From Listeria aquatica FSL S10-1188 (GTDB lineage: Bacteria; Bacillota; Bacilli; Lactobacillales; Listeriaceae), in the NCBI RefSeq assembly GCF_000525795.1, contig NZ_AOCG01000007.1, positions 1 through 64,000 of the forward strand: a stretch of DNA of 64,000 nucleotides, written 5' to 3'. This document shows, piece by piece, positions 1 through 10,375 of the stretch. Positions within the stretch are counted from its first letter, which is position 1. Each line of letters starts with the position of its first letter. The notes under the pieces were generated by a model, which was not told where the DNA came from, did not search any database, and worked only from the letters and a program-made list of their open reading frames with translations. The position numbers and the translations under genes were made by a program.

Positions 1-64
1 AGATTCTGGTTCACACGCTTTTCTTCTCTAGTTTTGAGAGAACGACGTTCTTTTCATATTCCTT

Positions 65-181
65 GTCTGGTGGCTATGGCGAGAAGGTCACACCCGTTCC
101 CATCCCGAACACGGTAGTTAAGCTTCTCCGCGCCGATGGTAGTTGGGGGCTTCCCCCTGTGAGAGTAGGTCGCCGCCGGGC
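65..181 (+). rRNA. rrf: 5S ribosomal RNA
   Basis: The sequence carries the conserved firmicute 5S core (CCCGAACACGG, GCCGATGGTAGT, TGTGAGAGTAGG). The two ends pair in a long helix: CTTGTCTGGTGGC at 62-74 opposes GCCGCCGGGCAAG at 172-184. The exact mature ends cannot be fixed by eye and may lie a few bases either way. The 60 bases before it look like 23S-5S spacer, so this is the tail of an rRNA operon whose 16S and 23S genes lie outside the window. Confidence 0.95.
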
Positions 182-187
182 AAGTAA

Positions 188-218
188 AGAATCTGGATTT
201 ATTTCCGGATTCTTTTTT
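188..218 (+). terminator. rRNA operon terminator
   Basis: AGAATCTGGA (188-197) pairs with TCCGGATTCT (204-213), with one G-U pair, and runs into six T. It sits directly behind the 5S gene. Confidence 0.8.
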
Positions 219-309
219 CATATACTCATTTATGTTTGAGTGTCGCTATTAAATGGAATAATATTAGAGAACACTAAAAAAATTTATTTGAATAGAAGGT
301 TGTGTCGTC

Positions 310-795
310 ATGCTAGAAGGAGCAGTGGGTGTAGTTATCACCATTTTTATAGTCAATATTTTATATGTTGCAATTTCGACTGTGCGACTTTTGCTAACAA
401 TGAAAGGGTATAGGTATTTAGCTGCTTTTGTTAGTATGCTCGAAATGATCATTTATGTTGTTGCTCTAAGTTTAGTCCTTAATAATTTAAATAATATTGT
501 CAATGTCATTGCTTATGCAGTAGGTTATGGTGTCGGACTATTTATCGGAATGAAGATTGAAGAAAGACTCGCCCTTGGGTATATCACTGTTAACGTGATC
601 ACTAAAGAGTATAATTTAGATTTACCAAATCAAATTCGTGAAAAGGGATACGGAGTAACCAGTTGGCTAGCAAACGGTCGTGATGGTGAACGAATGATGC
701 TTGAAATTTTGACACCACGAAAGTATGAACATAAACTGTATAAACAAATTATTGCAATTGATGAAAAGGCCTTTTATTGTTTCGTCAGAACCTAA
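310..795 (+). CDS. UPF0316 (DUF2179/DUF5698) membrane protein
   Basis: This 161-residue protein has three hydrophobic N-terminal segments (roughly residues 4-27, 36-57 and 60-80) followed by a soluble C-terminal domain of the DUF2179 kind. The motif [16 protein letters not shown], just after the third segment, is typical of the UPF0316 family (B. subtilis YebE). The biochemical role is unknown; DUF2179 domains are thought to bind small ligands. It lies between an rRNA operon and purE, which is also where I recall the L. monocytogenes homologue. The ATG at 310 has only a weak ribosome binding site (GAAGG), but no upstream in-frame start is available. Confidence 0.85.
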   Translation: MLEGAVGVVITIFIVNILYVAISTVRLLLTMKGYRYLAAFVSMLEMIIYVVALSLVLNNLNNIVNVIAYAVGYGVGLFIGMKIEERLALGYITVNVITKEYNLDLPNQIREKGYGVTSWLANGRDGERMMLEILTPRKYEHKLYKQIIAIDEKAFYCFVRT

Positions 796-878
796 ACAAA
801 TTCACGGTGGCTTTTGGGTTAGGCATGTTAGAAGACTTCAAGCCAAGCAAAATCAAGAAAACGAATAATAATAAATGG

Positions 879-915
879 AGCGGGCAAGAAATTTCTTATT
901 TCTTGTCCGCTTTTT
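879..915 (+). terminator. terminator after UPF0316 gene
   Basis: AGCGGGCAAGAAAT (879-892) pairs with ATTTCTTGTCCGCT (898-911), with one G-U pair, followed by five T. It separates the UPF0316 gene from the purine operon promoter. Confidence 0.85.
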
Positions 916-942
916 GCTATGTAAATTTCAAAAAACACCTAT

Positions 943-986
943 AAATACGAACGTTCGTGTTTTAAGTTATAAAAATGTTCGATTTT
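943..986 (+). promoter_or_regulatory. pair of PurR boxes upstream of purE
   Basis: AAATACGAACGTT (943-955) and, in opposite orientation, AAAATCGAACATT (complement of 974-986) each match the PurR consensus AWWWCCGAACWWT except for one or two positions, with the central CGAAC intact. Two inverted boxes spaced like this just upstream of the -35 element are the usual arrangement for PurR repression relieved by PRPP in Bacillus. The assignment rests on sequence match only. Confidence 0.7.
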
Positions 987-990
987 TAAA

Positions 991-1019
991 TTGACTTTTT
1001 AGCGTGCTATTGTTAGAAT
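991..1019 (+). promoter_or_regulatory. purE operon sigma-A promoter
   Basis: TTGACT (991-996), 17-base spacer, TAGAAT (1014-1019). Transcription would start near 1026, leaving a leader of only about 40 bases before purE. That leaves no room for the guanine riboswitch that controls the Bacillus purE operon. Confidence 0.75.
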
Positions 1020-1067
1020 GAAATTGTTATCGGCGTTTAGTTCAGATGAAGAGGAGATGAGCAGCTA

Positions 1068-1556
1068 ATGTCTGCTGAAATTGGTGTTATCATGGGAAGT
1101 ACCTCAGATTGGGAAACAATGAAAAAAGCTTGTCTGATATTGGATGAACTAGAAATTCCTTATGAAAAAAAGGTGGTTTCCGCACATCGTACACCAGATA
1201 TGATGTTTCAATATGCTGAGACAGCTCGAGAGAGAGGAATTAAGGTGATTATTGCTGGTGCTGGAGGTGCTGCCCATCTTCCTGGGATGGTTGCAGCGAA
1301 AACGACACTCCCGGTGATTGGTGTTCCTGTTCAGTCGAAAGCATTAAATGGTCTAGATTCTCTTCTTTCGATTGTACAGATGCCTGGAGGTGTTCCTGTT
1401 GCGACCGTTGCAATCGGGGAATCAGGAGCTACGAATGCCGGATTGCTTGCCGCTCAAATCTTATCAATTTCTAATGGAACTATTACTGGCAGATTAGCGA
1501 AAAGACGTGCTACACTAGAAGAAAATGTACAGGAAAGTAGTGATAGTCTTGAGTAA
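1068..1556 (+). CDS. purE: N5-carboxyaminoimidazole ribonucleotide mutase PurE
   Basis: PurE moves the carboxyl group of N5-CAIR to carbon to form CAIR in purine synthesis. The 162-residue protein shows the class I signature: GSTSD at residues 10-14, SAHRTP at 38-43 with the catalytic His40, and [12 protein letters not shown] near 63-74. The ATG at 1068 follows GAGGAG at 1051-1056. It is the first gene of the purine operon. Its end overlaps the likely TTG start of purK, so the two partner enzymes are probably translationally coupled. Confidence 0.96.
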   Translation: MSAEIGVIMGSTSDWETMKKACLILDELEIPYEKKVVSAHRTPDMMFQYAETARERGIKVIIAGAGGAAHLPGMVAAKTTLPVIGVPVQSKALNGLDSLLSIVQMPGGVPVATVAIGESGATNAGLLAAQILSISNGTITGRLAKRRATLEENVQESSDSLE

Positions 1557-2673
1557 AAAACATTTACTTCCAAATAGCACGATTGGAATTATCGGTGGCG
1601 GTCAACTGGGTCGAATGATGGCATTGTCTGCTAAGGCGATGGGGTATCGAATTATCGTGTTAGATCCGACCGTTGACAGTCCGGCAGGTCAAGTTAGCGA
1701 TGAACAGATTGTTGCGGAATATGATGACCGGAGAGCACTTCGTGATCTAGCGACTCATGCAGATGTTGTGACATACGAATTTGAAAATGTCGATTATGAT
1801 GCGCTTGCGGATATTGAAAAAATTGTTTGGGTTCCACAAGGGACAGAACTTTTATCCATTACACAAGATCGAATTCTTGAAAAAGCATATTTAGAATCAT
1901 GTAATATCAACATTGCCCCTTATGCAGTTGTTGTCGACGAAGAAGATATTCGGGAAAAAATCAAGGGGATCGGTTACCCAGCCATTTTGAAGACGGCTCG
2001 AGGTGGCTATGATGGAAAAGGTCAATTTGTTTTGCGTGAGGAAAGTGATATTGAAGCAGCTCTTCCGCTTCTTCGTTATGGATCATGTGTCCTTGAAGCC
2101 TTTATTCCTTTTGAAAAAGAAATTTCAATTGTTGTGGCGCGAAATGGGGCTGGACAGGTAGAAACTTTCCCTGTCAGTGAAAATGTTCATGTGAATAACA
2201 TTTTGCATACTTCTGTTGTACCTGCAAAAATTAATCAAGATGGAGACGAGGAAGCACATGCGATTGCTGAGAAACTCGCCGAGTACTTACACTTAGAAGG
2301 TGTGCTTGCCGTAGAAATGTTCGTGACCAAATCGGGTGCATTATATGTAAACGAACTAGCACCGCGTCCGCATAATTCGGGGCACTATACAATTGAAGCT
2401 TGTTCGATTTCGCAGTTTACGCAACACATCCGAGCAATTGTAGGCTTGCCACTTTTAAAGCCAGAACTTTTGAAACCCGCTGTGATGGTAAATATTTTGG
2501 GGCAACATGTGGAAGGCGTTAACAAGGCTATGGGAAGTTATGCGCGCTGGTTTGTTCACTATTATGGTAAAAAAGAAGTAAAACGTGATCGCAAGATGGG
2601 GCATATTACGATTCTTACAAATGATACAGATGCAGTATTACAAGATTTAAAAGAAACACAAATTTGGGACTAA
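1549..2673 (+). CDS. purK: 5-(carboxyamino)imidazole ribonucleotide synthase PurK
   Basis: PurK is an ATP-grasp ligase that makes N5-CAIR from AIR, bicarbonate and ATP and hands it to PurE. The N-terminal nucleotide-binding motif [13 protein letters not shown] is at about residues 12-24, and the ATP-grasp core contains RGGYDGKGQ and the late motif [15 protein letters not shown] chose TTG 1549 (374 residues), preceded by AGGAAAG at 1531-1537, because it places the GGGQLG motif as in other PurK proteins. An in-frame ATG at 1525 would add eight residues inside purE. Confidence 0.93.
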   Translation: MSKKHLLPNSTIGIIGGGQLGRMMALSAKAMGYRIIVLDPTVDSPAGQVSDEQIVAEYDDRRALRDLATHADVVTYEFENVDYDALADIEKIVWVPQGTELLSITQDRILEKAYLESCNINIAPYAVVVDEEDIREKIKGIGYPAILKTARGGYDGKGQFVLREESDIEAALPLLRYGSCVLEAFIPFEKEISIVVARNGAGQVETFPVSENVHVNNILHTSVVPAKINQDGDEEAHAIAEKLAEYLHLEGVLAVEMFVTKSGALYVNELAPRPHNSGHYTIEACSISQFTQHIRAIVGLPLLKPELLKPAVMVNILGQHVEGVNKAMGSYARWFVHYYGKKEVKRDRKMGHITILTNDTDAVLQDLKETQIWD

Positions 2674-2691
2674 GTGGAGGAACAAAAACGA

Positions 2692-3984
2692 ATGATAGAA
2701 CGCTATACGAGGAAAGAAATGGGCGAAATTTGGACGGAGGAAAATCGATTTAATGCTTGGCTTGAAGTTGAAATTTTGGCTTGTGAAGCTTGGGCAGAGC
2801 TTGGTGTTATTCCAAAAGAAGATGTTGCTAAAATTCGTGAACACGCAACGTTTGATGTCAAGCGAATTAAGGAAATTGAGCAAGAAACTCGTCATGATGT
2901 AGTGGCTTTTACAAGAGCTGTTTCTGAATCGCTTGGTGAAGAACGAAAATGGGTCCATTATGGTTTAACGTCAACAGATGTAGTGGATACGGCTAACTCT
3001 TACGTACTCAAGCAAGCTAATCAGATTTTGCGCAAAGATATGGAAGCTTTTATCCAAATTCTTGCAGAAAAAGCTAAAGAGCATAAATATACGGTGATGA
3101 TGGGACGGACACATGGTGTTCACGCAGAACCGACTACTTTTGGCTTGAAATTGGCTTTATGGCATGAAGAAATGAAGCGTAATTTGGAACGATTCAACCA
3201 TGCTGCAAAAGGAGTTGAATTTGGAAAGCTTTCTGGAGCTGTTGGGACGTATGCGAATATTGATCCTGCTGTTGAAGAATATGTTTGCCGGAAACTTGGT
3301 ACAACACCTGCGCCTATTTCAACACAAACATTACAACGTGATCGTCATGCAGAATATGTCGCGACTTTAGCGCTGATTGCAACTTCGATTGAAAAATTTG
3401 CGGTGGAAGTTCGCGGTTTACAGAAAAGTGAAGTACGTGAAGTAGAAGAGGCTTTCGCGAAGGGGCAGAAAGGTTCTTCTGCAATGCCACATAAGCGAAA
3501 TCCAATTGGCTCTGAGAATGTGACGGGACTCGCACGTGTGATCCGTGGGCACATGGTGACAGCTTACGAAAATGTACCACTCTGGCATGAACGCGATATT
3601 TCACACAGTTCAGCGGAACGAATCATTTTGCCAGATGCGACGATTTTACTGGATTATATTTTAAACCGCTTTGGCTCGATCGTTCAAAACTTGACGGTAT
3701 TCCCAGAAAATATGAAACGAAATATGGATGCTACACTTGGACTGATATATTCACAACGCGTTCTACTTGCTTTAATTGATAAAGGGATGGCACGTGAAGA
3801 AGCGTATGACATCGTTCAACCGAAAGCGATGGAAGCTTGGGAAACGCACACACCGTTTAGGGAGCTGGTGGAAAGTGAACCGAAAATTACTTCCTTACTT
3901 TCGGCAGAAGAAATTGCCGATTGCTTCGATTATAATTATCACTTGAAAAATGTTGATATGATTTTTAACCGTTTAGGTCTTTAA
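2692..3984 (+). CDS. purB: adenylosuccinate lyase PurB
   Basis: PurB cleaves SAICAR to AICAR and adenylosuccinate to AMP, releasing fumarate. The 430-residue protein belongs to the fumarase/aspartase superfamily: [14 protein letters not shown] near 65, [15 protein letters not shown] near 137, and the signature [16 protein letters not shown] near 262, whose flexible loop carries the catalytic serine. GGAGG at 2676-2680 is spaced 11 bases from ATG 2692, and the resulting start [10 protein letters not shown] matches the family. A GTG at 2674 is in frame but contains the ribosome binding site and is rejected. Confidence 0.96.
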   Translation: MIERYTRKEMGEIWTEENRFNAWLEVEILACEAWAELGVIPKEDVAKIREHATFDVKRIKEIEQETRHDVVAFTRAVSESLGEERKWVHYGLTSTDVVDTANSYVLKQANQILRKDMEAFIQILAEKAKEHKYTVMMGRTHGVHAEPTTFGLKLALWHEEMKRNLERFNHAAKGVEFGKLSGAVGTYANIDPAVEEYVCRKLGTTPAPISTQTLQRDRHAEYVATLALIATSIEKFAVEVRGLQKSEVREVEEAFAKGQKGSSAMPHKRNPIGSENVTGLARVIRGHMVTAYENVPLWHERDISHSSAERIILPDATILLDYILNRFGSIVQNLTVFPENMKRNMDATLGLIYSQRVLLALIDKGMAREEAYDIVQPKAMEAWETHTPFRELVESEPKITSLLSAEEIADCFDYNYHLKNVDMIFNRLGL

Positions 3985-3989
3985 CAGAG

Positions 3990-4012
3990 CATGCCCGCAT
4001 TTTGCGGGCACG
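3990..4012 (+). other. intercistronic hairpin between purB and purC
   Basis: GCCCGCA (3993-3999) and TGCGGGC (4003-4009) form a perfect short stem that extends by a few pairs. No T-run follows, so it is more likely an RNA processing or stability element inside the operon than a terminator. Confidence 0.45.
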
Positions 4013-4042
4013 CTACTTTCAATAAAAAAGGAGCGTTATAGC

Positions 4043-4763
4043 GTGAAAGACGAGTTGATTTATGAAGGCAAGGCAAAAAAAATTGTATAAGACCCCAGAA
4101 GCGGGTGTTTTGCGTGTGGCGTATAAAGATGACGCAACGGCATTAAACGGCGAACGACGAGAGATTTTTGCAGGAAAAGGAAGACGCAATAATCAAATCA
4201 CTTCGCTTATTTTTCGTTATCTGAAGGCAAAAGGAATTGACAGTCATTTTATTGAAGAAATTTCAGAAACTGAACAGCTTGTTCAAGAAGTGGAGATTAT
4301 TCCCCTTGAAGTAGTCGTTCGGAACGTTCTTGCTGGAAGCCTCGCAAAGCGACTCGGTAAATCAGAAGGAGAACTAATTGAACAGCCGATTGTGGAGTTT
4401 TATTACAAAGAGGATGCGCTAAATGATCCATTTATCAATGATGATCATGTTTTGTTTTTAGAAGTGGCTACAAATCGGGAAGTGGAGATTTTGAAGCAAG
4501 AAGCGAAACGAATCAATGCAGCGCTCACCGAACTTTTTAAAAAAGCGGGTGTTACCTTGGTTGACTTTAAAGTGGAATTTGGTCGGACGAAGGACGGGAG
4601 CATTTTGCTTTCAGATGAAATTTCACCAGACACTTGCAGACTTTGGGATGTGGAAACAAACGAAAAGCTGGATAAGGATGTTTTTCGTCGGAATATTGGG
4701 AATTTAATTACAGTTTATGATGAAATCTTAGCTCGCCTAGAGGAGGTTGTAAGAAATGTATAA
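4043..4763 (+). CDS. purC: SAICAR synthetase PurC (frameshifted at poly-A)
   Basis: PurC condenses CAIR with aspartate and ATP to SAICAR. Starting at GTG 4043, with AAGGAG just upstream, the frame reads MKDELIYEGKAKK and then hits a stop. The remainder, from LYKTPEAGVLRVAYKDD to the end, is one base out of frame. Removing one A from the eight-A run at 4075-4082 joins them into a normal 239-residue protein with EVVVRNVLAGSLAKR, DDPFINDDHV and SDEISPDTCRLWD. An ATG at 4062 opens the second frame but has no ribosome binding site and would lose the conserved N-terminal strand. A sequencing error is the likely cause. Confidence 0.93.
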
Positions 4764-5002
4764 TGTTAAAATTTATGTGACTTTAAAGAAAAAGTGTGCT
4801 TGATCCACAAGGAACGGCAGTCAAAGATGCTGCTAAAAGTGTGGGTTATGATGCTGTGAATGATGTGCGCATCGGAAAGTATATGGAACTAAAGGTAGAA
4901 AAATCAGAGCGGGATATTCATGAATTGTTGGACGAACTTTGTGATAAATTGCTAACTAATCCAGTGATGGAAGATTATCGCTATGAAATCGAGGAGGCTT
5001 GA
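4756..5002 (+). CDS. purS: FGAM synthase subunit PurS (frameshifted at poly-A)
   Basis: PurS is the small subunit of the three-part PurSQL formylglycinamidine ribonucleotide synthase and bridges PurQ and PurL. The frame from ATG 4756, which follows GAGGAGG and overlaps the purC end, reads [12 protein letters not shown] and then terminates. Dropping one A from the run at 4789-4793 restores [15 protein letters not shown] and the conserved [12 protein letters not shown], giving about 81 residues, the normal PurS length. Stop at 5000-5002. Confidence 0.9.
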
Positions 5003-5004
5003 AG

Positions 5005-5694
5005 ATGAAATTTGCGGTGATTCAGTTTCCAGGCTCAAATTGTGATATTGATATGCTACATGCTATTCGCGATGTGCTCGGAGAAGAAGCAGAATTTGTT
5101 TGGCATGCTGAGACTTCGCTAGATGGTTTTGATGCGGTTCTTCTTCCTGGCGGTTTTTCTTATGGCGATTACTTGCGGACGGGGGCGATTGCTAAGTTTG
5201 CGAATATTATGCCAGAAGTGCTTCGTTTTGCGAGTGATGGGAAACCTGTGCTTGGCGTTTGTAATGGATTCCAGATTCTAACAGAAGTTGGTCTTCTGCC
5301 CGGTGCGCTTCTTCGAAATGATAACTTGCATTTTGTTTGTAAAACGGTGCCGCTTCGAGTTGAGAATACGAATACCATCTTTACAAGTGGATATGAGCCG
5401 CATCAGGAAATTAGGATTCCGGTTGCGCACGGGGAAGGGAATTACTATTGTGATCCGGAGACGTATCAAGAGCTAGAAAGGAATCATCAAATTGTGTTCC
5501 GCTATATAAGTGAGAATCCAAATGGAAGTACGGGTGATATTGCTGGGATTGTGAATGCGGCGGGAAATGTTTTAGGGATGATGCCCCATCCGGAACGGGC
5601 AGTCGAGGAACTGGTCGGTGGAACGGATGGGATTAAATTGTTTCAATCGATTTTGAGTTCTTTTAAGGAGGCTTATCAAAGTGCAAGCAAATGA
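5005..5694 (+). CDS. purQ: FGAM synthase glutaminase subunit PurQ
   Basis: PurQ is the class I glutamine amidotransferase that supplies ammonia to PurL. The nucleophile Cys86 sits in GVCNGFQIL, and the His-Glu pair is in [12 protein letters not shown] near the C-terminus. Length is 229 residues, normal for the family. ATG 5005 lies seven bases after GAGGAGG (4991-4997); the in-frame TTG at 4999 is too close to it. It is tightly packed between purS and purL. Confidence 0.95.
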   Translation: MKFAVIQFPGSNCDIDMLHAIRDVLGEEAEFVWHAETSLDGFDAVLLPGGFSYGDYLRTGAIAKFANIMPEVLRFASDGKPVLGVCNGFQILTEVGLLPGALLRNDNLHFVCKTVPLRVENTNTIFTSGYEPHQEIRIPVAHGEGNYYCDPETYQELERNHQIVFRYISENPNGSTGDIAGIVNAAGNVLGMMPHPERAVEELVGGTDGIKLFQSILSSFKEAYQSASK

Positions 5695-7899
5695 ACCTAC
5701 AGCGATTCAAATTGAAGCGAACAAAGTGTATCTTGAGATGGGGCTTACGGATAGTGAGTATGGGCTCATTGTGTCCATTCTTGGAAGAAAGCCCAACTAT
5801 ACGGAAACGGGCTTGTTTTCTGTTATGTGGTCGGAGCATTGTAGCTATAAGAATTCGAAGCCTGTTTTAAAGAAATTCCCTACGGAAGGAAAACAGGTGC
5901 TTCAAGGTCCTGGGGAAGGGGCTGGGATCGTAGACATTGGCGACGGGCTTGGCGTAGCTTTCAAAGTGGAAAGCCACAATCACCCTTCATATGTCGAACC
6001 TTATCAAGGTGCTGCAACAGGCGTTGGCGGAATTATTCGCGATGTGTTCTCGATGGGGCTCGCCCGATTGCTATGCTAAATTCGCTCCGTTTTGGTGAGC
6101 TGACGAAGTCGCATACGAAGTACTTAGTGAGTGAAGTTGTTTCGGGAATCGCTGGTTACGGGAATTCAATTGGGATTCCAACTGTTGGTGGCGAGGTGCA
6201 GTTTGATGCTTGCTATGAGAAGAATCCTTTAGTAAATGCGATGTGTGTAGGGCTCATCAAGCAAGAAGATATCCAAAAAGGGCAAGCGGCCGGTGATGGG
6301 AATCCCGTCATGTATGTGGGTGCGAAGACAGGTCGAGATGGGATTCACGGCGCAACGTTTGCTTCTGTTGAGTTTAGTGAAGAAGGCGAGCAGCAACGTT
6401 CGGCGGTGCAAGTAGGGGATCCGTTTATGGAGAAGCTACTGCTTGAAGCTTGCCTTGAAGTGATTGAGCAGCATGCAGATATTTTGGTTGGTATCCAGGA
6501 TATGGGAGCTGCGGGTCTTGTTAGTTCAAGCTCGGAGATGGCTTCAAAAGCGGGAGCAGGGCTTGAACTTGTGATGGATGATGTCCCGCAACGAGAAACA
6601 GGGATGTCTGCTTATGAAATGTTACTTTCTGAATCACAAGAGCGGATGTTGCTTTGTGTGAAAAAGGGTCATGAAGCAGAAATTCAAGCTTTGTTCGAAC
6701 GTTATGGTTTGCATGCGGTAACGATTGGCCATGTGACGAATGATAAGATGTATAAAATCATTCATCAAGGTGAAGTGGTTGCAAATGTACCAGTAGATGC
6801 GCTGGCTGAGGATGCGCCTGTTTACGAGAAGCCATCTAAGGAACCTGCACGCTTCCAAGCTTTTCAAAATGAAACGCCATTTGCGCCGCGCATCGCCGAT
6901 CATGGACTTGTGTTTGAAAAACTCCTTGCTTCCCCAACGATTGCAAGTAAACGTCACATTTATGAGCAGTATGATTATCAAGTGCGAACGAGCACGGCGG
7001 TTGCACCAGGGTCTGACGCAGCAGTGATTCGCGTGCGAGGAACGGATAAAGCCATTGCGATGACGACGGATTGTAACTCGCGTTATTTGTATCTTGATCC
7101 TGAAGTGGGTGGAGCGATCGCTGTTGCTGAGGCAGCACGAAATATTGTTTGTAGTGGAGCAAAGCCACTTGCCATTACGGATGGGCTGAATTTTGGAAAT
7201 CCGGAAAAACCTGAAATTTTTTGGGAAATTGAAAAAGCGGCAGACGGAATCAGTGAGGCTTGTCGTTCTCTTAACACGCCTGTTATTTCTGGTAATGTCT
7301 CGCTTTATAATGAAACAGATGGAACGGGTATTTATCCAACGCCTGTAATCGGGATGGTTGGGCTAATTGAACAAACAAAAGATATCACAACGCAGCACTT
7401 TAAGGCGCCTGGAGATCTTATTTTCCTGATTGGAGAAACAAAAGCTGAATTTAATGGTTCAGAACTGCAAAAACTTTTGGAAGGAAAAATCAGTGGGCGT
7501 GCACCGGAGCTTGATCTTCAAGTCGAACAAAAAACACAATCGGCACTTCTTGCGGCGATTCAAGCGGGAACGGTTGCGAGTGCGCACGATCTTGCAGAAG
7601 GTGGACTTGCTGTTGCTCTTGCTGAAGCTTGTTTTGCAGGTGATTTCGGAGCGGATGTCGAGATCCCGTTTTCACTTACTGAGCTCTTTAGTGAGTCGCA
7701 ATCACGCTTTCTTGTATCGGTGAAGCAGGAAAACCGGGAGTCTTTTATGCGGCATGTTGAAGGGCTTATAGCACGCGAAATTGGAACGGTAACGGAAAAT
7801 GGTCGCTTGGTTATTAAAAGCGGAGAAGATGTGCTAGAAAAAGAAACTGAGGCACTTCGGACCATTTGGGAAGGGGCGCTTTCATGCTTGCTGAAATAA
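5681..7899 (+). CDS. purL: FGAM synthase large subunit PurL (frameshifted at poly-G)
   Basis: PurL converts FGAR to FGAM using ATP and ammonia from PurQ. GTG 5681 follows AAGGAGG, and the frame runs through [15 protein letters not shown] and [13 protein letters not shown] before going out of frame at the four-G run 6055-6058. Adding one G gives [17 protein letters not shown] and continues to 7899. The joined protein has about 739 residues, as in B. subtilis, with [15 protein letters not shown] and the C-terminal [16 protein letters not shown]. This is one of the few sites here where a base is missing instead of added. Confidence 0.94.
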
Positions 7900-9320
7900 A
7901 GGGGTTAAATGAAGAATGTGGAATTTTTGGCGTCTGGAATCACCCGCAAGCTGCTGAAATTACGTATTATGGCTTACACAGTTTACAACATCGCGGGCAA
8001 GAAGGTGCGGGAATTGTTGCAACAGACGGCAAAGTGTTACGAGGGCACCGCAACTTAGGTTTGCTAGCAGATGTATTTAAACATGGGGAACTAGAAGGTT
8101 TACCAGGAAGTGGCGCAATTGGCCACGTGCGCTATGCAACAGCTGGCGGAAAAAGCCTTGGAAATGTTCAGCCGTTTTTGTTTCATTTTCAAGATTCTTC
8201 ACTTGCTCTTGCGCATAATGGGAATTTGATTAATGCGAAGACGCTTCGGAAGGAACTAGAAAGTGAAGGCGCCATTTTTCAAACGAGTTCAGATACAGAA
8301 GTGTTAGCGCATCTCATGAAGCGAAGCCGGACAGGAGACTTTATGCAAGATTTAAAGGTCGCTCTCCGCAAGGTTAAAGGCGGCTTTGCTTATATGCTAC
8401 TTACTGAAAATGCGATGATCGCGGCACTTGATCCAAATGGTTTCCGACCGCTTTCAATTGGTCGAATTGGGGATAGTTATGTGATTGCTTCTGAAACGTG
8501 TGCATTCGAAACGGTTGGGGCAGAGTTTGTTCGGGATGTGGAGCCTGGTGAGTTGATTGTAGTGGATGATGATGGCTTGCATATTGATTCGTTTACAAAG
8601 GATATTAAGCATTCGATTTGTAGCATGGAATATATTTATTTTGCTCGTCCGGATTCAGATATTGCGGGAATCAATGTACATTCGGCACGGAAGAGAAGTG
8701 GGAAACAGCTTGCTAGGGAGGCTTTTGTAGATGCGGATGTGGTGACGGGGGTTCCAGATTCAAGCATTTCTGCTGCCATCGGATATGCGGAAGAAGCAGG
8801 TCTTCCTTATGAGCTTGGATTAATCAAAAATCGATATGTGGCAAGGACTTTTATTCAGCCTTCTCAGGAACTGCGTGAACAAGGCGTTCGGATGAAACTT
8901 TCGGCAGTGCGTGGGGTTGTCGAAGGGAAGCGGGTTGTGATGATTGACGACTCAATTGTACGCGGCACGACGAGTAAGCGAATTGTGAATTTGCTCCGGG
9001 AAGCTGGGGCACTTGAAGTTCATGTGCGGATTGCTTCGCCGCCGCTTGCGTTTCCTTGCTTTTATGGGATTGATATTCAAACGCGAAATGAACTGATTGC
9101 GGCGAATTATAGTGTGGATGAAATTTGCCGGATTATCGGTGCGGATTCGTTGCAGTATTTAAGCGAGGATGGCTTGATTGATGCGATTGGTAGGCCTTAT
9201 CCGGATGAGCCTTATGGCGGGCTTTGCATGGCTTATTTCAATGGGGATTATCCGACGCCACTTTATGACTATGAGGCGGAATACTTGGCAAGTCTTGAGG
9301 CGCAAAAAAACGGATTGTAG
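7884..9320 (+). CDS. purF: amidophosphoribosyltransferase PurF
   Basis: PurF makes phosphoribosylamine from PRPP and glutamine, the committed step of purine synthesis. ATG 7884 gives an 11-residue propeptide, [11 protein letters not shown], before Cys12, which becomes the N-terminal nucleophile after cleavage. The PRPP loop [14 protein letters not shown] lies near residue 355. Length is 478. The C-terminal cysteine pair that binds an Fe-S cluster in B. subtilis PurF is not conserved: the region reads [15 protein letters not shown]. An in-frame TTG at 7866 is upstream but ignores the propeptide start. Confidence 0.95.
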   Translation: MLAEIKGLNEECGIFGVWNHPQAAEITYYGLHSLQHRGQEGAGIVATDGKVLRGHRNLGLLADVFKHGELEGLPGSGAIGHVRYATAGGKSLGNVQPFLFHFQDSSLALAHNGNLINAKTLRKELESEGAIFQTSSDTEVLAHLMKRSRTGDFMQDLKVALRKVKGGFAYMLLTENAMIAALDPNGFRPLSIGRIGDSYVIASETCAFETVGAEFVRDVEPGELIVVDDDGLHIDSFTKDIKHSICSMEYIYFARPDSDIAGINVHSARKRSGKQLAREAFVDADVVTGVPDSSISAAIGYAEEAGLPYELGLIKNRYVARTFIQPSQELREQGVRMKLSAVRGVVEGKRVVMIDDSIVRGTTSKRIVNLLREAGALEVHVRIASPPLAFPCFYGIDIQTRNELIAANYSVDEICRIIGADSLQYLSEDGLIDAIGRPYPDEPYGGLCMAYFNGDYPTPLYDYEAEYLASLEAQKNGL

Positions 9321-9334
9321 AAGGAGGAAATACT

Positions 9335-10375
9335 GTGGCGGAAAATGCGTATAGTAAAGCAGGCGTGGATGTGGAAGCTGGGTATGAAGTGGTTCGGAGG
9401 ATTGAAAAGCATGTGGAGCAAACGAAGCGACGTGGTGTAATGGGCGCACTAGGGTCTTTTGGCGGGATGTTTGATCTTAGTTCGCTTGCCCTCAAGGAAC
9501 CAGTTCTTGTTTCTGGTACGGACGGGGTTGGAACGAAGCTCTTGCTTGCGATTGAAGCGGATAAGCATGATACGATTGGAATCGACTGTGTGGCGATGTG
9601 TGTGAATGATATTTTAGCGCAAGGTGCGGAACCGCTTTTTTTCCTGGACTATATTGCGACGGGGAAAACGTCACCGCTTAAAATGGAACAAATTGTAAAG
9701 GGAGTTGCGGCTGGCTGCACGGAAGCGGGTTGTGCTCTTGTTGGCGGGGAAACGGCTGAAATGCCTGATATGTATGCGCCAGATGAATATGATTTGGCAG
9801 GTTTTACGGTTGGGGCTTGTGAGAAAGAGCGTTTGATTGCACCTGGCGCGGTGAAAGCTGGGGATGTTTTGATTGGGCTTTCGTCAAGCGGGATACATAG
9901 CAATGGTTATTCGCTTGTGCGTAAGCTGTATTTCAAAGATCATGATTTTTCTCTCGATACGTTTGTTGAGGATTTTGGCAGGAAACTTGGGGAGGAGCTT
10001 CTTGAACCAACGCGGATTTATGTAAAGCCGGTCCTTAACGTCTTAAAGAAGTATCCGGTCCACGGGATTTCACATATTACGGGCGGAGGCTTTGTTGAGA
10101 ATTTGCCACGGATGCTTGATGCGGATTTGGCGGCGGAAGTAGAGCTTGGAAGCTGGCCTATTTTACCGATTTTTAAACATATGAAGGCGCTAGGGGATTT
10201 GGATGAGCTTGAAATGTTTGAGATTTTCAATATGGGAATTGGGCTTGTGCTAGCTGTCCCAGCGGATGTTCAGGATGAAGTTTTAGCTTTACTTGGGGAA
10301 TCGGCTTACCGGATTGGTTCTGTTGTGAAACGCGAGACGGAAGCGGTTCGACTCGTTTCAGGTGAGGAAAAATGA
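9335..10375 (+). CDS. purM: AIR synthetase PurM
   Basis: PurM closes FGAM to 5-aminoimidazole ribonucleotide with ATP. The 346-residue protein shows [15 protein letters not shown], the [10 protein letters not shown] segment, [12 protein letters not shown] and [13 protein letters not shown], all typical of the PurM/ThiL fold. GTG 9335 follows AAGGAGG. The stop overlaps the purN start by four bases. Confidence 0.95.
   Translation: MAENAYSKAGVDVEAGYEVVRRIEKHVEQTKRRGVMGALGSFGGMFDLSSLALKEPVLVSGTDGVGTKLLLAIEADKHDTIGIDCVAMCVNDILAQGAEPLFFLDYIATGKTSPLKMEQIVKGVAAGCTEAGCALVGGETAEMPDMYAPDEYDLAGFTVGACEKERLIAPGAVKAGDVLIGLSSSGIHSNGYSLVRKLYFKDHDFSLDTFVEDFGRKLGEELLEPTRIYVKPVLNVLKKYPVHGISHITGGGFVENLPRMLDADLAAEVELGSWPILPIFKHMKALGDLDELEMFEIFNMGIGLVLAVPADVQDEVLALLGESAYRIGSVVKRETEAVRLVSGEEK

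Noticed and set aside
1026-1067. Guanine riboswitch upstream of purE
   Set aside because: The leader after the promoter is only about 40 bases and has no purine aptamer motifs.
1057-1069. Tiny ORF (Met-Ser-Ser-stop) overlapping the purE start
   Set aside because: Too short for a functional leader peptide; it contains no regulatory codons and is probably chance next to the ribosome binding site.
3990-4012. Terminator between purB and purC
   Set aside because: The hairpin has no T-run and would cut the operon; downstream genes have no promoter of their own.
5169-5378. Open frames antisense to the purine genes and others throughout
   Set aside because: They lie fully inside well-supported genes on the other strand, show no domain, and lack ribosome binding sites.
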